A DNA stretch of 35,748 bases from a virus: IMG/VR virus record IMGVR_UViG_3300020163_000009, positions 1-35,748 of that record; one strand, 5' to 3'. The notes under the pieces were generated by a model. It did no database searches. It was not told the origin of the DNA and saw nothing but the letters and a program-made list of their open reading frames with translations. How positions within the stretch are numbered: position 1 is the first letter of the stretch; every line of letters starts with the position of its first letter. The translations under genes were made by a program, and so were the position numbers. Shown in pieces: positions 7,640-17,047 of the stretch.

Positions 7640-10600
7640 ATGGCTGCTGAAAATAATCTAAATTTTACTGTTACTGGCTTAAATAGTTTAGACCAAGCTG
7701 TAGCGGCGTTAGGTAAATTAAATACTGCTGGCAGTCAGTTAGCTAGTGCACTTAGTAGTATGGCTACTAAGTTATCACCTATAAATAATCAAGTAACTGT
7801 GTTGGCGGTAACGTATAGTGATGCCTCAAATAAGGTAAAAACATTTACAGGTTCTATTGAGTCATCTGGAGCAAAACTTGATAGTACTGGAAATAAGGTT
7901 AGGACATTAAAAGACTATATAACAGATTTGGCTAAAAAAACAGTAGAAGCAAACATACAGTTAGGAAAATTGGGTGCTGGTAGTGGTACAGGTAGTGGTA
8001 GTTCTCTATCTGGATTAGTAGGTAGTATTAAAGCATCAGCAGATGCTTATATGGGTGTAAATACTGCTATACGTGACCAGATAAAACTTGTAACTGAATT
8101 AAATACCATCGGTCGCCCCGGATATGGTTTTCAATCTGCTGGAACAGGCGTAGGTAAGAGAGGAAAAAATACTCCAGAATATAATGCAATGCGAGCGGCA
8201 GCTATAGCTGCTGGCGAACCTGTTATAGCTGCAACACCGTTCCCCAAACATAGAACAGGTGATACTAGAAGTATAGAAGTAGAAGCTGCTGCCTATGATA
8301 GATTATATCAAGCAAATATACGAAATATTGAGGCTGAGAAAGCTGCGAAGATTACACTTGCAGCCACTGACTCACAAAGAAAATTAGATATAATAATGAT
8401 GAAACAGCAAGCTGAACAGCTTGAAATACTTAATACTTTACGTCTAAAAGAAACTTCTATCGCTAATGCACGCACTTCAGCAGCCGCTGCGAGGTCTAGA
8501 GTACTTGATTCATCTGCTGGACAAGTATACGGTATAACTCCTGGCCAAACTACTGGTGGAAAACAAGTTTATGGTATTAGTGGAAGCCCAGGGCCAAGTC
8601 TTAAAGATAATTTAGACCTTCAGACAATGGCTTTTCAAAATCACAAAATAGCAAGTGATAAATATAATAAATCTATATCAGATGCTATAGGTCCTAAAAA
8701 ATCATACAATCAAATTACACAAGATATGCGTAAAGCTATACAAGATACTACTGGTACATTAAATAGTGCCAATGGTGCAGTTGAAAATCATGCTAATTAT
8801 TGGCATCGTTTTGCTATACGCATGATTGCTATAACAGTTGCTTACAAAGCATTATCAGCTATTATATCTGGTATAAAAGATGCCAATGAATTACTAGTGC
8901 GTTTAGGTGAAATACAAACAGTTTCACAAAGATCACAACAATCATTGGGAGCTTGGAGTGATCAAGTTAGAGGACTTAGTGATACTTTTGGACAGTCCCA
9001 ACTTAAACAAGCGGAGGGTATGTATCAAACTATATCTAATCAAGTAGCTAAAGGTGCTGAAGCTACTATGTTTATGAATGAAGCTAATAAATTAGCTGTT
9101 ATAACAGTATCCAGTGTTGATAGTGCTGTGCAAGCATTAACAGGTGTATTAAATGCTTATGGGATGTCTGCAAGCCAGTCAAGTTATGCCAGTGCGGTAC
9201 TATTTAAAACTGTAGAATTGGGCCGTGTAAGATTGGATCAAATGGGTCTTACTCTCGGTAATTTAATGGTTGTTGGTGCCGAGTTAAATATAACATTAGA
9301 AGAATTAGCTGCATCTATAGCTCTTATAACTATAAAAGGTGTTACCTTTCCTATGGCCGCTACGCAAATGCGTAACGTAATGATGAAACTTATAAGTCCT
9401 AGCGATGCAATGAAAAAGACTTTTAAAGAATGGGGCGTTGAGAGTGGCCCCGAAGCTCTTCAAACTTTTGGATTAGTAGGAGTATTTGATAAATTATTAG
9501 AAAAGGTAAAGACTAGTACTGATCTTGCGAAAGAAATGGGGAAAGAATTTAAGAATATAAGGGCAGTTACTGCTGGTATAACTATTGGTGGCAATATAAA
9601 AGAATTTAAGGAAACTTTGAAGGATATTAAAAATTCGGAAGAGTCAGCAGCAAAAGCTACTGAACTAATGTTTAATAATCCTGGTTTTAGAAACAAACGA
9701 GAATGGGAACGTTTAAAAAATGTATTTATAGACTTAGGAGTAACTTCGTCTCTTGTATTTGATCATATTAACACAAAAATAGTTTCAGTTACTTCTGCTT
9801 TGAAATTTTTAACATCATATACAATTGGCCCATTTTATAGACTTGGTGAAGAGTTAGCTTTACCATTTATACCTGAAGAAAATAAAGGAATATATGCAAT
9901 AGAACAATATAAGTCCAAACACTTAAATGCTGCATTAGAAGTAACCGCCACCGAAGAAAGAAAATCTGCATCAATTCTTAGATTAAATACTGAGTCTGCT
10001 AACGCTGTTACACAAGTATGGATGCAGGCTTATGCTAAACAGAGAGCCGGGTTAAATGAAATGCATGATGCCCAAAATATACAACGTACATTAGGTGAAA
10101 AAGTTATGGATATAAAGTTAAAAGCTGCAACTCCTAAAGAAAAAGAAGAATTAATAGTAAATAGGTTGAAAGAATTAAATAAAGAAATAGCTATTGAATT
10201 AACTAATAAAACACCTTTGGACGCTGCAGTAATGGAAAATCTTATATCAAAATTTGAAAAATATGCAAATATGGGCCCGGAACTTAAAGATAAATTGTAT
10301 TTTAGCAGTATGCGAACAGTTGATAACAAACCTGAGGATTATTGGTCTGGTTTTTCTGGGCGTAATAGAGAGACTGAACGCGTAGATAAACTAGCTGGAC
10401 GCAGGTCTGAAAATATTAATAAGCAATGGTGGCCTGATACAGCGGGTGCAGCAAAAGGCGATGCTCGAATCAATATAGAACGTAGAAAATATGAACAAAT
10501 GTTATTTGATTTACAGAAAAAACAAATAGAAGCACACGGTAATTTACAAGATAAAAATTTAACGATACTTGATAAAACAGCCGATGCTTATAGAACTAAT

Positions 10601-11872
10601 TTAGATATAATCGTTAAAATAAAAGAAGAGCAAGCAGCTCTAAATAAGTTAACAGATGAAAACCGTTCTAGTTTAGCAACAACAGGAGTTGATCTTGCGG
10701 CTAGACTTGATACACTTATTAATCGTCGTAATAGATCAGTATTATCTATGACTCCTGCTGAATTATTATCGAAGGATCAGACTAATTTACCAAAATTTTC
10801 AAAAATGATAGATTATGCAGAAACTGTTAAAACTATACAAAAGTTGCCTTATGATGATGCAACAAAACTCGAACTTACCAAAAGGGCATTAAAGGGACTT
10901 AGTGAAGAGTGTATTAAATTAAAAGATATTATGTCACCTACAATGCGTAAAAGTATGGAAGATTTATTAGGAACTATTGGCAAATATAATTCTAATACTT
11001 TTGATTATAGTAGTTCGACTAGATCATCAGAACGCAATAGAGAAATGTTACAATTTTATATAGACAAAACTGCTGAATTAAAAAATATGTTAGATGGTTT
11101 CGCAAAACCTGCAACTATGAAACAAGCAACAGATCAGTTAAAACAAATGCAGGATGCTTTTGATAACATTACTTCTTCTGCGATTGGAAAAGATTCTAAA
11201 AAATTAAGAAACATTATAGCATTACAAAAAGAACTAGGTAATGTTCCTGTTGATTCTAAAGGAAATCCTATACCGTCAAAAATTGATAAAACTAGAATAC
11301 TCGAAGTAGACTTAGACACAAATGAAATTGTACCACAAAGAAAATATAGCCAAGAACAATTAGACACTTTTAAGGCTAAAATAATAGAATCTATAAATAA
11401 AGTTAAAGAGTTAAATACTCAGCCTCCTATAACTGTCCCTACTGATCCAACGGGTATTAATAATATTAATACTTCTTTAGATAGTGTTAATGCAAACCTT
11501 GAATATACCATACAATTAGCTTATACTGCTAGTGCTGCTTTATCTAGTGTTGGTGGTACTGGTGGAGAGGGAGAGTTTGCTTGGACTGGTGGGCGATTTG
11601 CTAGTGGTGGACTCGCCAGTGACCAGATACAAGCAATGTTATCACGTGGTGAATTCGTAGTGAATAGTGCGGCCGCTCGTAGAAACATGCCTAGATTAGT
11701 TGCTATGAATGCAGGACTTAATACTGGTGGAACTACCGCAGGTAGTTCCACTACAAATGTTGGTGATATAAATATTACTCTACAAGGGGGAAATAATACT
11801 GATACAACAGTTAGACAAATAGGAGAAAAATTAAGAAGAGAAATTCGGCGAGGTACGTTGCGTCTTAATTAA
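7640..11872 (+). CDS. Tail tape measure protein
   Basis: At 1,410 residues this is the longest gene in the window. It follows the chaperone block and has the expected architecture: a coiled-coil N-terminal third, a hydrophobic segment (about 388-412), and a TP901-type core (about 415-690). The core has E-I-Q-T-V-S-Q-R-S, V-L-N-A-Y-G-M-S-A and L-G-N-L-M-V-V-G. Long charged helices follow, then a C-terminal A-S-G-G-L motif with L-S-R-G-E-F-V-V-N-S-A-A-A-R (about 1320-1345), common at tape-measure ends. It sets tail length and probably assists DNA entry. The start follows TAGGA. Bases 11727-11751 inside the gene form a perfect 11-bp stem with a 3-base loop. Confidence 0.9.
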   Translation: MAAENNLNFTVTGLNSLDQAVAALGKLNTAGSQLASALSSMATKLSPINNQVTVLAVTYSDASNKVKTFTGSIESSGAKLDSTGNKVRTLKDYITDLAKKTVEANIQLGKLGAGSGTGSGSSLSGLVGSIKASADAYMGVNTAIRDQIKLVTELNTIGRPGYGFQSAGTGVGKRGKNTPEYNAMRAAAIAAGEPVIAATPFPKHRTGDTRSIEVEAAAYDRLYQANIRNIEAEKAAKITLAATDSQRKLDIIMMKQQAEQLEILNTLRLKETSIANARTSAAAARSRVLDSSAGQVYGITPGQTTGGKQVYGISGSPGPSLKDNLDLQTMAFQNHKIASDKYNKSISDAIGPKKSYNQITQDMRKAIQDTTGTLNSANGAVENHANYWHRFAIRMIAITVAYKALSAIISGIKDANELLVRLGEIQTVSQRSQQSLGAWSDQVRGLSDTFGQSQLKQAEGMYQTISNQVAKGAEATMFMNEANKLAVITVSSVDSAVQALTGVLNAYGMSASQSSYASAVLFKTVELGRVRLDQMGLTLGNLMVVGAELNITLEELAASIALITIKGVTFPMAATQMRNVMMKLISPSDAMKKTFKEWGVESGPEALQTFGLVGVFDKLLEKVKTSTDLAKEMGKEFKNIRAVTAGITIGGNIKEFKETLKDIKNSEESAAKATELMFNNPGFRNKREWERLKNVFIDLGVTSSLVFDHINTKIVSVTSALKFLTSYTIGPFYRLGEELALPFIPEENKGIYAIEQYKSKHLNAALEVTATEERKSASILRLNTESANAVTQVWMQAYAKQRAGLNEMHDAQNIQRTLGEKVMDIKLKAATPKEKEELIVNRLKELNKEIAIELTNKTPLDAAVMENLISKFEKYANMGPELKDKLYFSSMRTVDNKPEDYWSGFSGRNRETERVDKLAGRRSENINKQWWPDTAGAAKGDARINIERRKYEQMLFDLQKKQIEAHGNLQDKNLTILDKTADAYRTNLDIIVKIKEEQAALNKLTDENRSSLATTGVDLAARLDTLINRRNRSVLSMTPAELLSKDQTNLPKFSKMIDYAETVKTIQKLPYDDATKLELTKRALKGLSEECIKLKDIMSPTMRKSMEDLLGTIGKYNSNTFDYSSSTRSSERNREMLQFYIDKTAELKNMLDGFAKPATMKQATDQLKQMQDAFDNITSSAIGKDSKKLRNIIALQKELGNVPVDSKGNPIPSKIDKTRILEVDLDTNEIVPQRKYSQEQLDTFKAKIIESINKVKELNTQPPITVPTDPTGINNINTSLDSVNANLEYTIQLAYTASAALSSVGGTGGEGEFAWTGGRFASGGLASDQIQAMLSRGEFVVNSAAARRNMPRLVAMNAGLNTGGTTAGSSTTNVGDINITLQGGNNTDTTVRQIGEKLRREIRRGTLRLN

Positions 11873-11877
11873 CTTAA

Positions 11878-11916
11878 GCCAGTGCCCAGTGACCTTTATA
11901 AGTCCAGTGGCCAGTG
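11878..11916. repeat. Dispersed repeat after the tape measure gene
   Basis: An exact GCCAGTGCCCAGT lies at 11878-11890, 5 bases after the tape-measure stop. It is followed by an A/T-rich centre with GACC...GTC pairing and a degenerate second arm (GTCCAGTGGCCAGTG). It separates the tape-measure gene from the next gene (ATG 11959). Confidence 0.75.
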
Positions 11917-11958
11917 TTAGTAAGTGTTTATTGCTTAATATTTCCAAGGAATTGCAAA

Positions 11959-12513
11959 ATGAGTGAAAAAATGTGTCTGTCTCAAAGTACTGGTGTTAAT
12001 ATTACTCGTGTTCGCAAAGCCGATCAAGACTTTCAGCCTAAAGGCCGCTATATTGTTGAACACGTTCGTGATGGTAAAGTTATCGCCACGTACGAAGGCA
12101 ATAATGCTATCACGAATGAAGGAAAGAATCTAATTCTTAATACGTTATTCTATGGTGCTACCCAAATACCGGCTAATAGTTGGTTCTTGGGTTTGATTGA
12201 TTTAACTAGTTATACTGCCTTGGCTGCGGCAGATGTGATGAATAGTCACGCTGGCTGGGTTGAGTTCACTGACTATACGGAAGCCGCCCGTCAAGCCTGG
12301 GGACCAGGTGCTGCATCTAGTCAGATTACTACTAATGCTGCCGCTGCTACTTTTAACATTAACGATACTGGCACTGTTAAAGGTATCTTTGTTACGTCTA
12401 TTGTTACTCTTAGCGGTGCTACTGGTAAACTATGGGCTACTGCTTTATTCTCTGGAGATATTGCGGTTGCTAGTGGTGACCAGTTGAAGATTACTTATAG
12501 TGTTAGCTGCTAA
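11959..12513 (+). CDS. Virion-associated protein of a widespread phage family
   Basis: ATG 11959 follows CAAGGAATTG and gives 184 residues; upstream codons in the same frame overlap the repeat region. The features are N-A-I-T-N-E-G-K-N-L-I-L-N, W-F-L-G-L-I-D, A-D-V-M-N-S-H-A-G-W-V-E-F, Y-T-E-A-A-R-Q-A-W-G, a T-V-K-G-I-F segment and a C-terminal S-G-D-Q-L-K-I-T-Y. This order recurs in phage structural proteins encoded near tails or heads. The exact role is not known to me. Codons are GC-richer than neighbours, suggesting high expression. Confidence 0.55.
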   Translation: MSEKMCLSQSTGVNITRVRKADQDFQPKGRYIVEHVRDGKVIATYEGNNAITNEGKNLILNTLFYGATQIPANSWFLGLIDLTSYTALAAADVMNSHAGWVEFTDYTEAARQAWGPGAASSQITTNAAAATFNINDTGTVKGIFVTSIVTLSGATGKLWATALFSGDIAVASGDQLKITYSVSC

Positions 12514-12515
12514 CT

Positions 12516-12565
12516 GTTACTGCTAATTAAGGTGCCAAATGTTACTGCTAATTAAGGTGCCAAAT
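12516..12565 (+). repeat. 25-base perfect tandem duplication carrying a start site
   Basis: The 25 bases at 12516-12540 are repeated exactly at 12541-12565. Each copy contains AAGGTG and the beginning of AATG, so ribosome-binding site and start codon are both duplicated. The first ATG (12539) opens only a 23-codon frame. The second (12564) starts the 277-residue gene. The duplicate start could act as a decoy or regulate initiation. Confidence 0.85.
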
Positions 12566-13397
12566 GTTATTTTACCAAGATATACTCAGCGAATTAAGTG
12601 TGGTTCATAGTAATGAACCACACGGTAATACTAGTTATATCTTGGTAGATGAACTAGTACTAAATCATTCGGTTGAGTTAACTCGTACTATAAGTAATGT
12701 GCACGTTACGCAAGCGATTACACTTGCGTCACGTGCACAGAGATGTATTATAGCCAGTGCCCAGAACTCTCTTAGTCTTACACAAGAAGGGAGAGAAGTA
12801 AAATGGGAGGAAGTAGATAGTGTACTTAGTCTTGTTTCACTGGGCACTGGCTTTTTAACTAATCCTGTGAGCAACGACTTTGTCGTTGCTCACACAGTAA
12901 GTATTTCTGTTTTATATAATAGAACTAGTTCGCTAGTGTTGACTAGTCTAGTCACTTGCCAATTAATATCTAAAGCCTATAAAGTACAAACAGGTCCACC
13001 ATATGTTCCCCCACATAATTCTAGAATACAGTTGACTTATTCTCCAGTTGGATATGGTAGTATTATACTAACTCTTCGCAACCCTATATTTACAGATACT
13101 GACACGGTAGAATATAGACGTATAAATCGTAGATCAAGAGGTAACACGTTACAGATATTTAGAGATGCTATATGGCCTGTAGCTAATAGGTTAAATTATA
13201 CTTTTAATGATTTGTCAGATAGCGAAAAAAGTGACCTATTATCTTTTATGGAAACTAGTATAGGAAAACAAATAACATTAGTAGACTATGAACAACGTAA
13301 CTGGTTAGGTATAATTATTACACCTTCAGCAGATATAAAACAAACTTTTGAACAAAATAATAGTGTTAATCTACAGTTTGAAGGAACCCTAGTGTAG
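12564..13397 (+). CDS. Tail-type structural protein, paralogue of the first gene
   Basis: This 277-residue protein ends in a ~110-residue domain resembling the end of the first gene in the window (S-D-L-L-S-F, Q-R-N-W-L-G-I-I-I, V-N-L-Q-F-E-G). The N-terminal ~110 residues are beta-rich repeats with L-V-L-N-H-S-V-E-L. That part of the DNA is packed with inverted repeats: 12573-12584 with 12636-12647, 12598-12607 with 12614-12623, 12699-12714 with 12723-12738, 12753-12764 with 12840-12851, and 12867-12878 with 12882-12893. One pair is the genome-wide dispersed repeat, read here as A-S-A-Q and L-G-T-G. A tail or distal-tail role is inferred from position between tape measure and hub. Confidence 0.6.
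   Translation: MLFYQDILSELSVVHSNEPHGNTSYILVDELVLNHSVELTRTISNVHVTQAITLASRAQRCIIASAQNSLSLTQEGREVKWEEVDSVLSLVSLGTGFLTNPVSNDFVVAHTVSISVLYNRTSSLVLTSLVTCQLISKAYKVQTGPPYVPPHNSRIQLTYSPVGYGSIILTLRNPIFTDTDTVEYRRINRRSRGNTLQIFRDAIWPVANRLNYTFNDLSDSEKSDLLSFMETSIGKQITLVDYEQRNWLGIIITPSADIKQTFEQNNSVNLQFEGTLV
12753..12851. repeat. Dispersed repeat pair inside a coding gene
   Basis: GCCAGTGCCCAG (12753-12764) and ACTGGGCACTGGC (12839-12851) form an inverted pair enclosing about 75 coding bases. Both are translated in frame. The second arm is followed by TTTTT, so on RNA it would resemble the downstream half of a terminator within the gene. Confidence 0.85.
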
Positions 13398-13408
13398 GGT
13401 AGTTTATA

Positions 13409-16264
13409 ATGCGTATAATACCGCCAGCTACACGTGAACTATTGAATAATCCTTATGGGTTAGAGCCTGTAACTATATTTGCAATACAGTGGGTTAAAGA
13501 CGGTGCATACTACTATTATGCTGATAAGGACATCACCGAAGGTGATGTTACTATCCCGGGATCAATACTTGAAGTAGGTGTATTAGAAAGTGTTGTTAAA
13601 GTAGATTCTAAAGGACATAGTCAGTCCATAAATATAAAATTATCAGATACTGATAGTATAATAAAAGAATTATTTAATAATTATGATCTACAAGGTAGGC
13701 CAGCTAAAATATATCAATGGTTTGATAGTTTGCCTTTAAGCGAGAAATTTGTTATATTTGAAGGTGAAATAAATAGTGATATAGTTTGGAGCGAAGGTGA
13801 TAGAACTATAGAAATTTCTGTTATAACAAAAGTAAATTTAACAGAGGTTGGCTTTAGTCCAGAAGAAGGCGAGTTTGAATATATACCAGATGGATTAGTA
13901 GGTAAGGCGTGGCCATTAGTTTTTGGCACTGTTAAAAATGTACCTTGTGTTAATTTATCAACTGTACCTAAAGGGCAGTTAGGTACTGCCCACGGATTAG
14001 TTGATCCTACCCTACAAGCAAAAATATCTGAAAACGCTAGTAAAGCAAAAATAGCACACGATTTAGGGGCATATTATATTGCGCAAGGTCTTACTGCTGG
14101 TGGTATAGCTATGAGTCTTAAGTTTGATATAAAAAATAGTACAAATACTGATTATACACAAAAATTAATTAATCAATGGCAGGCTGCTGTTAACTATCAA
14201 GAATCTTGTAGACAAAATGCTAGTACTGCTTTAACCCAAGAAATCACAATAAATAATGCTACTCAAGAATTATTAAAAAGTAAAAGAACACAAGATGCTT
14301 ATTATTATGATAATATGGAGTTAATAAATGGCAGTTTATATCCACAAAATAAAGAAATAAGTTTAGATATAGGTGATGTAACTTATGTTGGTACATTAAA
14401 CGGTTCTACTTTTACTATAAATAAGACTACGTTACATAATTTTACTAATGATATGACTCAAACTTTTGGTATGACATACCAACAAGTAGGTAAAACAGTT
14501 GTACTTACATCTTATTTAAGAACTGTATATATTGTTAATATATTGCCTTCTACTATTATAAATGTTAAAGCATTTTATGGTAGTGCTGGTGCGAGAATAA
14601 TGACATATATACCAACTAGTTGGTATACAACACAAATAGTAAATATAGGTGGTTATACTGTTACTGCTATTATATTTGAAAAACCGCCATCTGCTTATGA
14701 TGAAAAATTTGAAAACGATGTATATGTAACTTTAACATCCACTATTGGTCCAAATGTAATAAGTATAATTAGATGGTTAATAACTACATATACTGATTTA
14801 GAGATAGATGAAACATCGTTTACCTATGTAGACAGTAAACTTACAAATTACCCAGCTAATTTTGCATTACTTAGTAGGCAAGATGTTCTAAAAACAGTTG
14901 AAGATATAGCTTTTCAATCAAGGTGTGCTACCTGGATCAGCGACAATAAAGTACATATAAGATATCTTGCAGAAACACCTACACCAGTATCTACTATAAC
15001 TGAAGATGATATAGACGCTGGCACTATGCAAATAGTAACTACATCATCTGAAGATTTAGTTACTAAAATGATAGCTACATGGGTAGATGATTATTCATTA
15101 CCAAGTAAAAATAAAACAGTTATAAGATATAATGTATCTAAGTATGGGTTATATGAGAGAGAAATAGATTTTTATATTTATAGTGATTTTAACTTAGTAT
15201 ATAAGTCCGCTACATTTTGGATGATACGTTTTGCTAATATATGGAAGAAATTAAAATTTACTACATATCTTGATAAATTAGAGATAGAAACATTTGATAC
15301 TATTACTTTAGATTTTAATACAAATTATGTATCAGATACTGACGTTCCTACTGAAGTTATAAGTCTATCCTATGATTCCAGTGAAAGACTTATTACTGTT
15401 GAAACACAGACTCCTGTACGTGCAGGAACGATGGTACCTTATGAATTTTTCTACCCAGCAGACCTAGACGCTACTATATTATTCCCAGGACCGTTTGATT
15501 TAGTACAAAATTATCCTGGTGGCACACTACCTGGTAAAGATACAAGCGACACTAATTTAGAACCTTCTGGAATCGGTGTAAATACTTCACTTTATGATAT
15601 AATGCCAAAACGTAGAGATTACGGTAAAAGACATATATCTGATAAATATGATACTAGTCCACCCGTAGCACCTGGTGCTCGTGATCCTATAGCTGGCGTT
15701 GATCCGGGATATACTGGTGGAAATATTTATCCAATATATACAACATCTACTGTAAGTCCTAAAGCTAATACAGTGCTAGCTAAAGCACTAGCAGTATACT
15801 ATGGTAAAATTATTAGCGGGTCTGGTGAAACTTATAAAGTAAATGTATTTGTTAATGGACAAAGTGTCACGCCAAAGGAAAAAACTGTAACACGTATAGG
15901 TGATACAGCAGACGATTTAGAACCAGATTCTTGGGTGGAATGTTCACTAATTTACAAGTTTGATATAGATGAAGACGATAAATTAGTGGAAATTGAAGTA
16001 TGGACTATGTTAGTCATAGTTGGTGGTAGCGGTGCCAGTACTTATCCTGGCCAAATACAGAGTGGATCAGATGATAGTTATACTGTTAATGTGTATATAG
16101 ACGGTATTAACGAAACACCTACCAGTAAAACAGTTAAACAGTTACAAATTGATTCTAGTGAAACTATACCAACTGGTACTTGGGCGATGTGTAGTCTTAA
16201 TAATGTTACTATAAATGGTGAACCTGAAGAAGAATGGACTATGCAAGTAGCTGTATGGTTGTAA
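13409..16264 (+). CDS. Tail hub / baseplate-type protein
   Basis: The protein has 951 residues. The N-terminal ~160 residues (A-D-K-D-I-T, W-S-E-G-D-R-T-I-E-I) resemble distal-tail and hub proteins that contact the tube end. The middle (about 480-660) has D-V-L-K-T-V-E-D-I-A-F-Q-S and a beta-rich domain with F-D-T-I-T-L-D-F, like gp27/gpJ-type hubs. The C-terminus holds two similar ~75-residue beta repeats, G-K-I-I-S-G-S-G-E-T-Y-K-V-N-V-F and G-Q-I-Q-S-G-S-D-D-S-Y-T-V-N-V-Y, each ending W-x-x-C-S-L. Position after the tape measure supports a tail-tip role. The gene contains a 20-base perfect palindrome at 14608-14627. Confidence 0.62.
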   Translation: MRIIPPATRELLNNPYGLEPVTIFAIQWVKDGAYYYYADKDITEGDVTIPGSILEVGVLESVVKVDSKGHSQSINIKLSDTDSIIKELFNNYDLQGRPAKIYQWFDSLPLSEKFVIFEGEINSDIVWSEGDRTIEISVITKVNLTEVGFSPEEGEFEYIPDGLVGKAWPLVFGTVKNVPCVNLSTVPKGQLGTAHGLVDPTLQAKISENASKAKIAHDLGAYYIAQGLTAGGIAMSLKFDIKNSTNTDYTQKLINQWQAAVNYQESCRQNASTALTQEITINNATQELLKSKRTQDAYYYDNMELINGSLYPQNKEISLDIGDVTYVGTLNGSTFTINKTTLHNFTNDMTQTFGMTYQQVGKTVVLTSYLRTVYIVNILPSTIINVKAFYGSAGARIMTYIPTSWYTTQIVNIGGYTVTAIIFEKPPSAYDEKFENDVYVTLTSTIGPNVISIIRWLITTYTDLEIDETSFTYVDSKLTNYPANFALLSRQDVLKTVEDIAFQSRCATWISDNKVHIRYLAETPTPVSTITEDDIDAGTMQIVTTSSEDLVTKMIATWVDDYSLPSKNKTVIRYNVSKYGLYEREIDFYIYSDFNLVYKSATFWMIRFANIWKKLKFTTYLDKLEIETFDTITLDFNTNYVSDTDVPTEVISLSYDSSERLITVETQTPVRAGTMVPYEFFYPADLDATILFPGPFDLVQNYPGGTLPGKDTSDTNLEPSGIGVNTSLYDIMPKRRDYGKRHISDKYDTSPPVAPGARDPIAGVDPGYTGGNIYPIYTTSTVSPKANTVLAKALAVYYGKIISGSGETYKVNVFVNGQSVTPKEKTVTRIGDTADDLEPDSWVECSLIYKFDIDEDDKLVEIEVWTMLVIVGGSGASTYPGQIQSGSDDSYTVNVYIDGINETPTSKTVKQLQIDSSETIPTGTWAMCSLNNVTINGEPEEEWTMQVAVWL

Positions 16265-16282
16265 TTCTATAGGTTATAATTT

Positions 16283-17017
16283 ATGACAAAATTAATATTA
16301 GGTTCTAATGTATCAGGCGTGTGTTCACAGATTGGTAATTTAGTACCATCTGCATTAGTTAACCCTGATAGTTTAGAACGTACAGAAGATTTAACAGGTA
16401 AATTATTACTGGCTAGTAACATATCCGCTTTTAATGATGCTTTTTATAATCCAGAAATATGCAATGAACCTATAGCTAATAAAATAATAAGTTTATGGCT
16501 AAAACGTCAATTAGGCCGACCTCAATTAATAACTGGAGGTTGTGCTTTTTTTATAAGTTCATCTTGGCCTATTGTAGAAGATGGTGTACAAGAAACTATT
16601 TGTAATAAAATGTATAGGTTTTTATTAGGCCAAGATTATTATATGCAGGCTGCTTCAGTGTCTTGGGGTGTAGAATGGCGATTACGTAAATGGACATATG
16701 ATGAATCTAGACCTTATCCATATACTGATCCATTTCCAGCTGCTATAGACCCAGGAACAGGTACTGAACTTAGTGGAACTATTAAACTACATACAGATGG
16801 TTATAGTTATATTTTGGATGGATGTCCCGATACTACTGATATTCAAAAATATAAGGCCGATATGACAGGTGATTATCCTGTAAATCAACCAGAAAGAAAT
16901 ATTGGATCTTATTATAAATTAGAAGTTAAGTCAGATATTTGGCCTGATTATACAGACCCTGACCCAAATTCTTATATTAACCTAGGTAGTGCAACATATA
17001 GTATCTGGCCTGAGTAA
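16283..17017 (+). CDS. Tail tip-associated protein, unknown
   Basis: This 244-residue protein lies between the hub and fibre genes. It contains seven Cys and many aromatic residues: W-L-K-R-Q-L-G-R-P-Q-L, G-G-C-A-F-F-I-S-S-S-W-P, V-S-W-G-V-E-W-R-L. It also has a Pro/Asp-rich stretch (Y-T-D-P-D-P-N). I do not recognise the family. No signal peptide or membrane segment is visible. A role at the tail tip is inferred only from gene order. The start follows AGGTTATAATTT. Confidence 0.5.
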   Translation: MTKLILGSNVSGVCSQIGNLVPSALVNPDSLERTEDLTGKLLLASNISAFNDAFYNPEICNEPIANKIISLWLKRQLGRPQLITGGCAFFISSSWPIVEDGVQETICNKMYRFLLGQDYYMQAASVSWGVEWRLRKWTYDESRPYPYTDPFPAAIDPGTGTELSGTIKLHTDGYSYILDGCPDTTDIQKYKADMTGDYPVNQPERNIGSYYKLEVKSDIWPDYTDPDPNSYINLGSATYSIWPE

Positions 17018-17047
17018 TTGTTTCTTTTACCTTAATGGAGATTAGTG

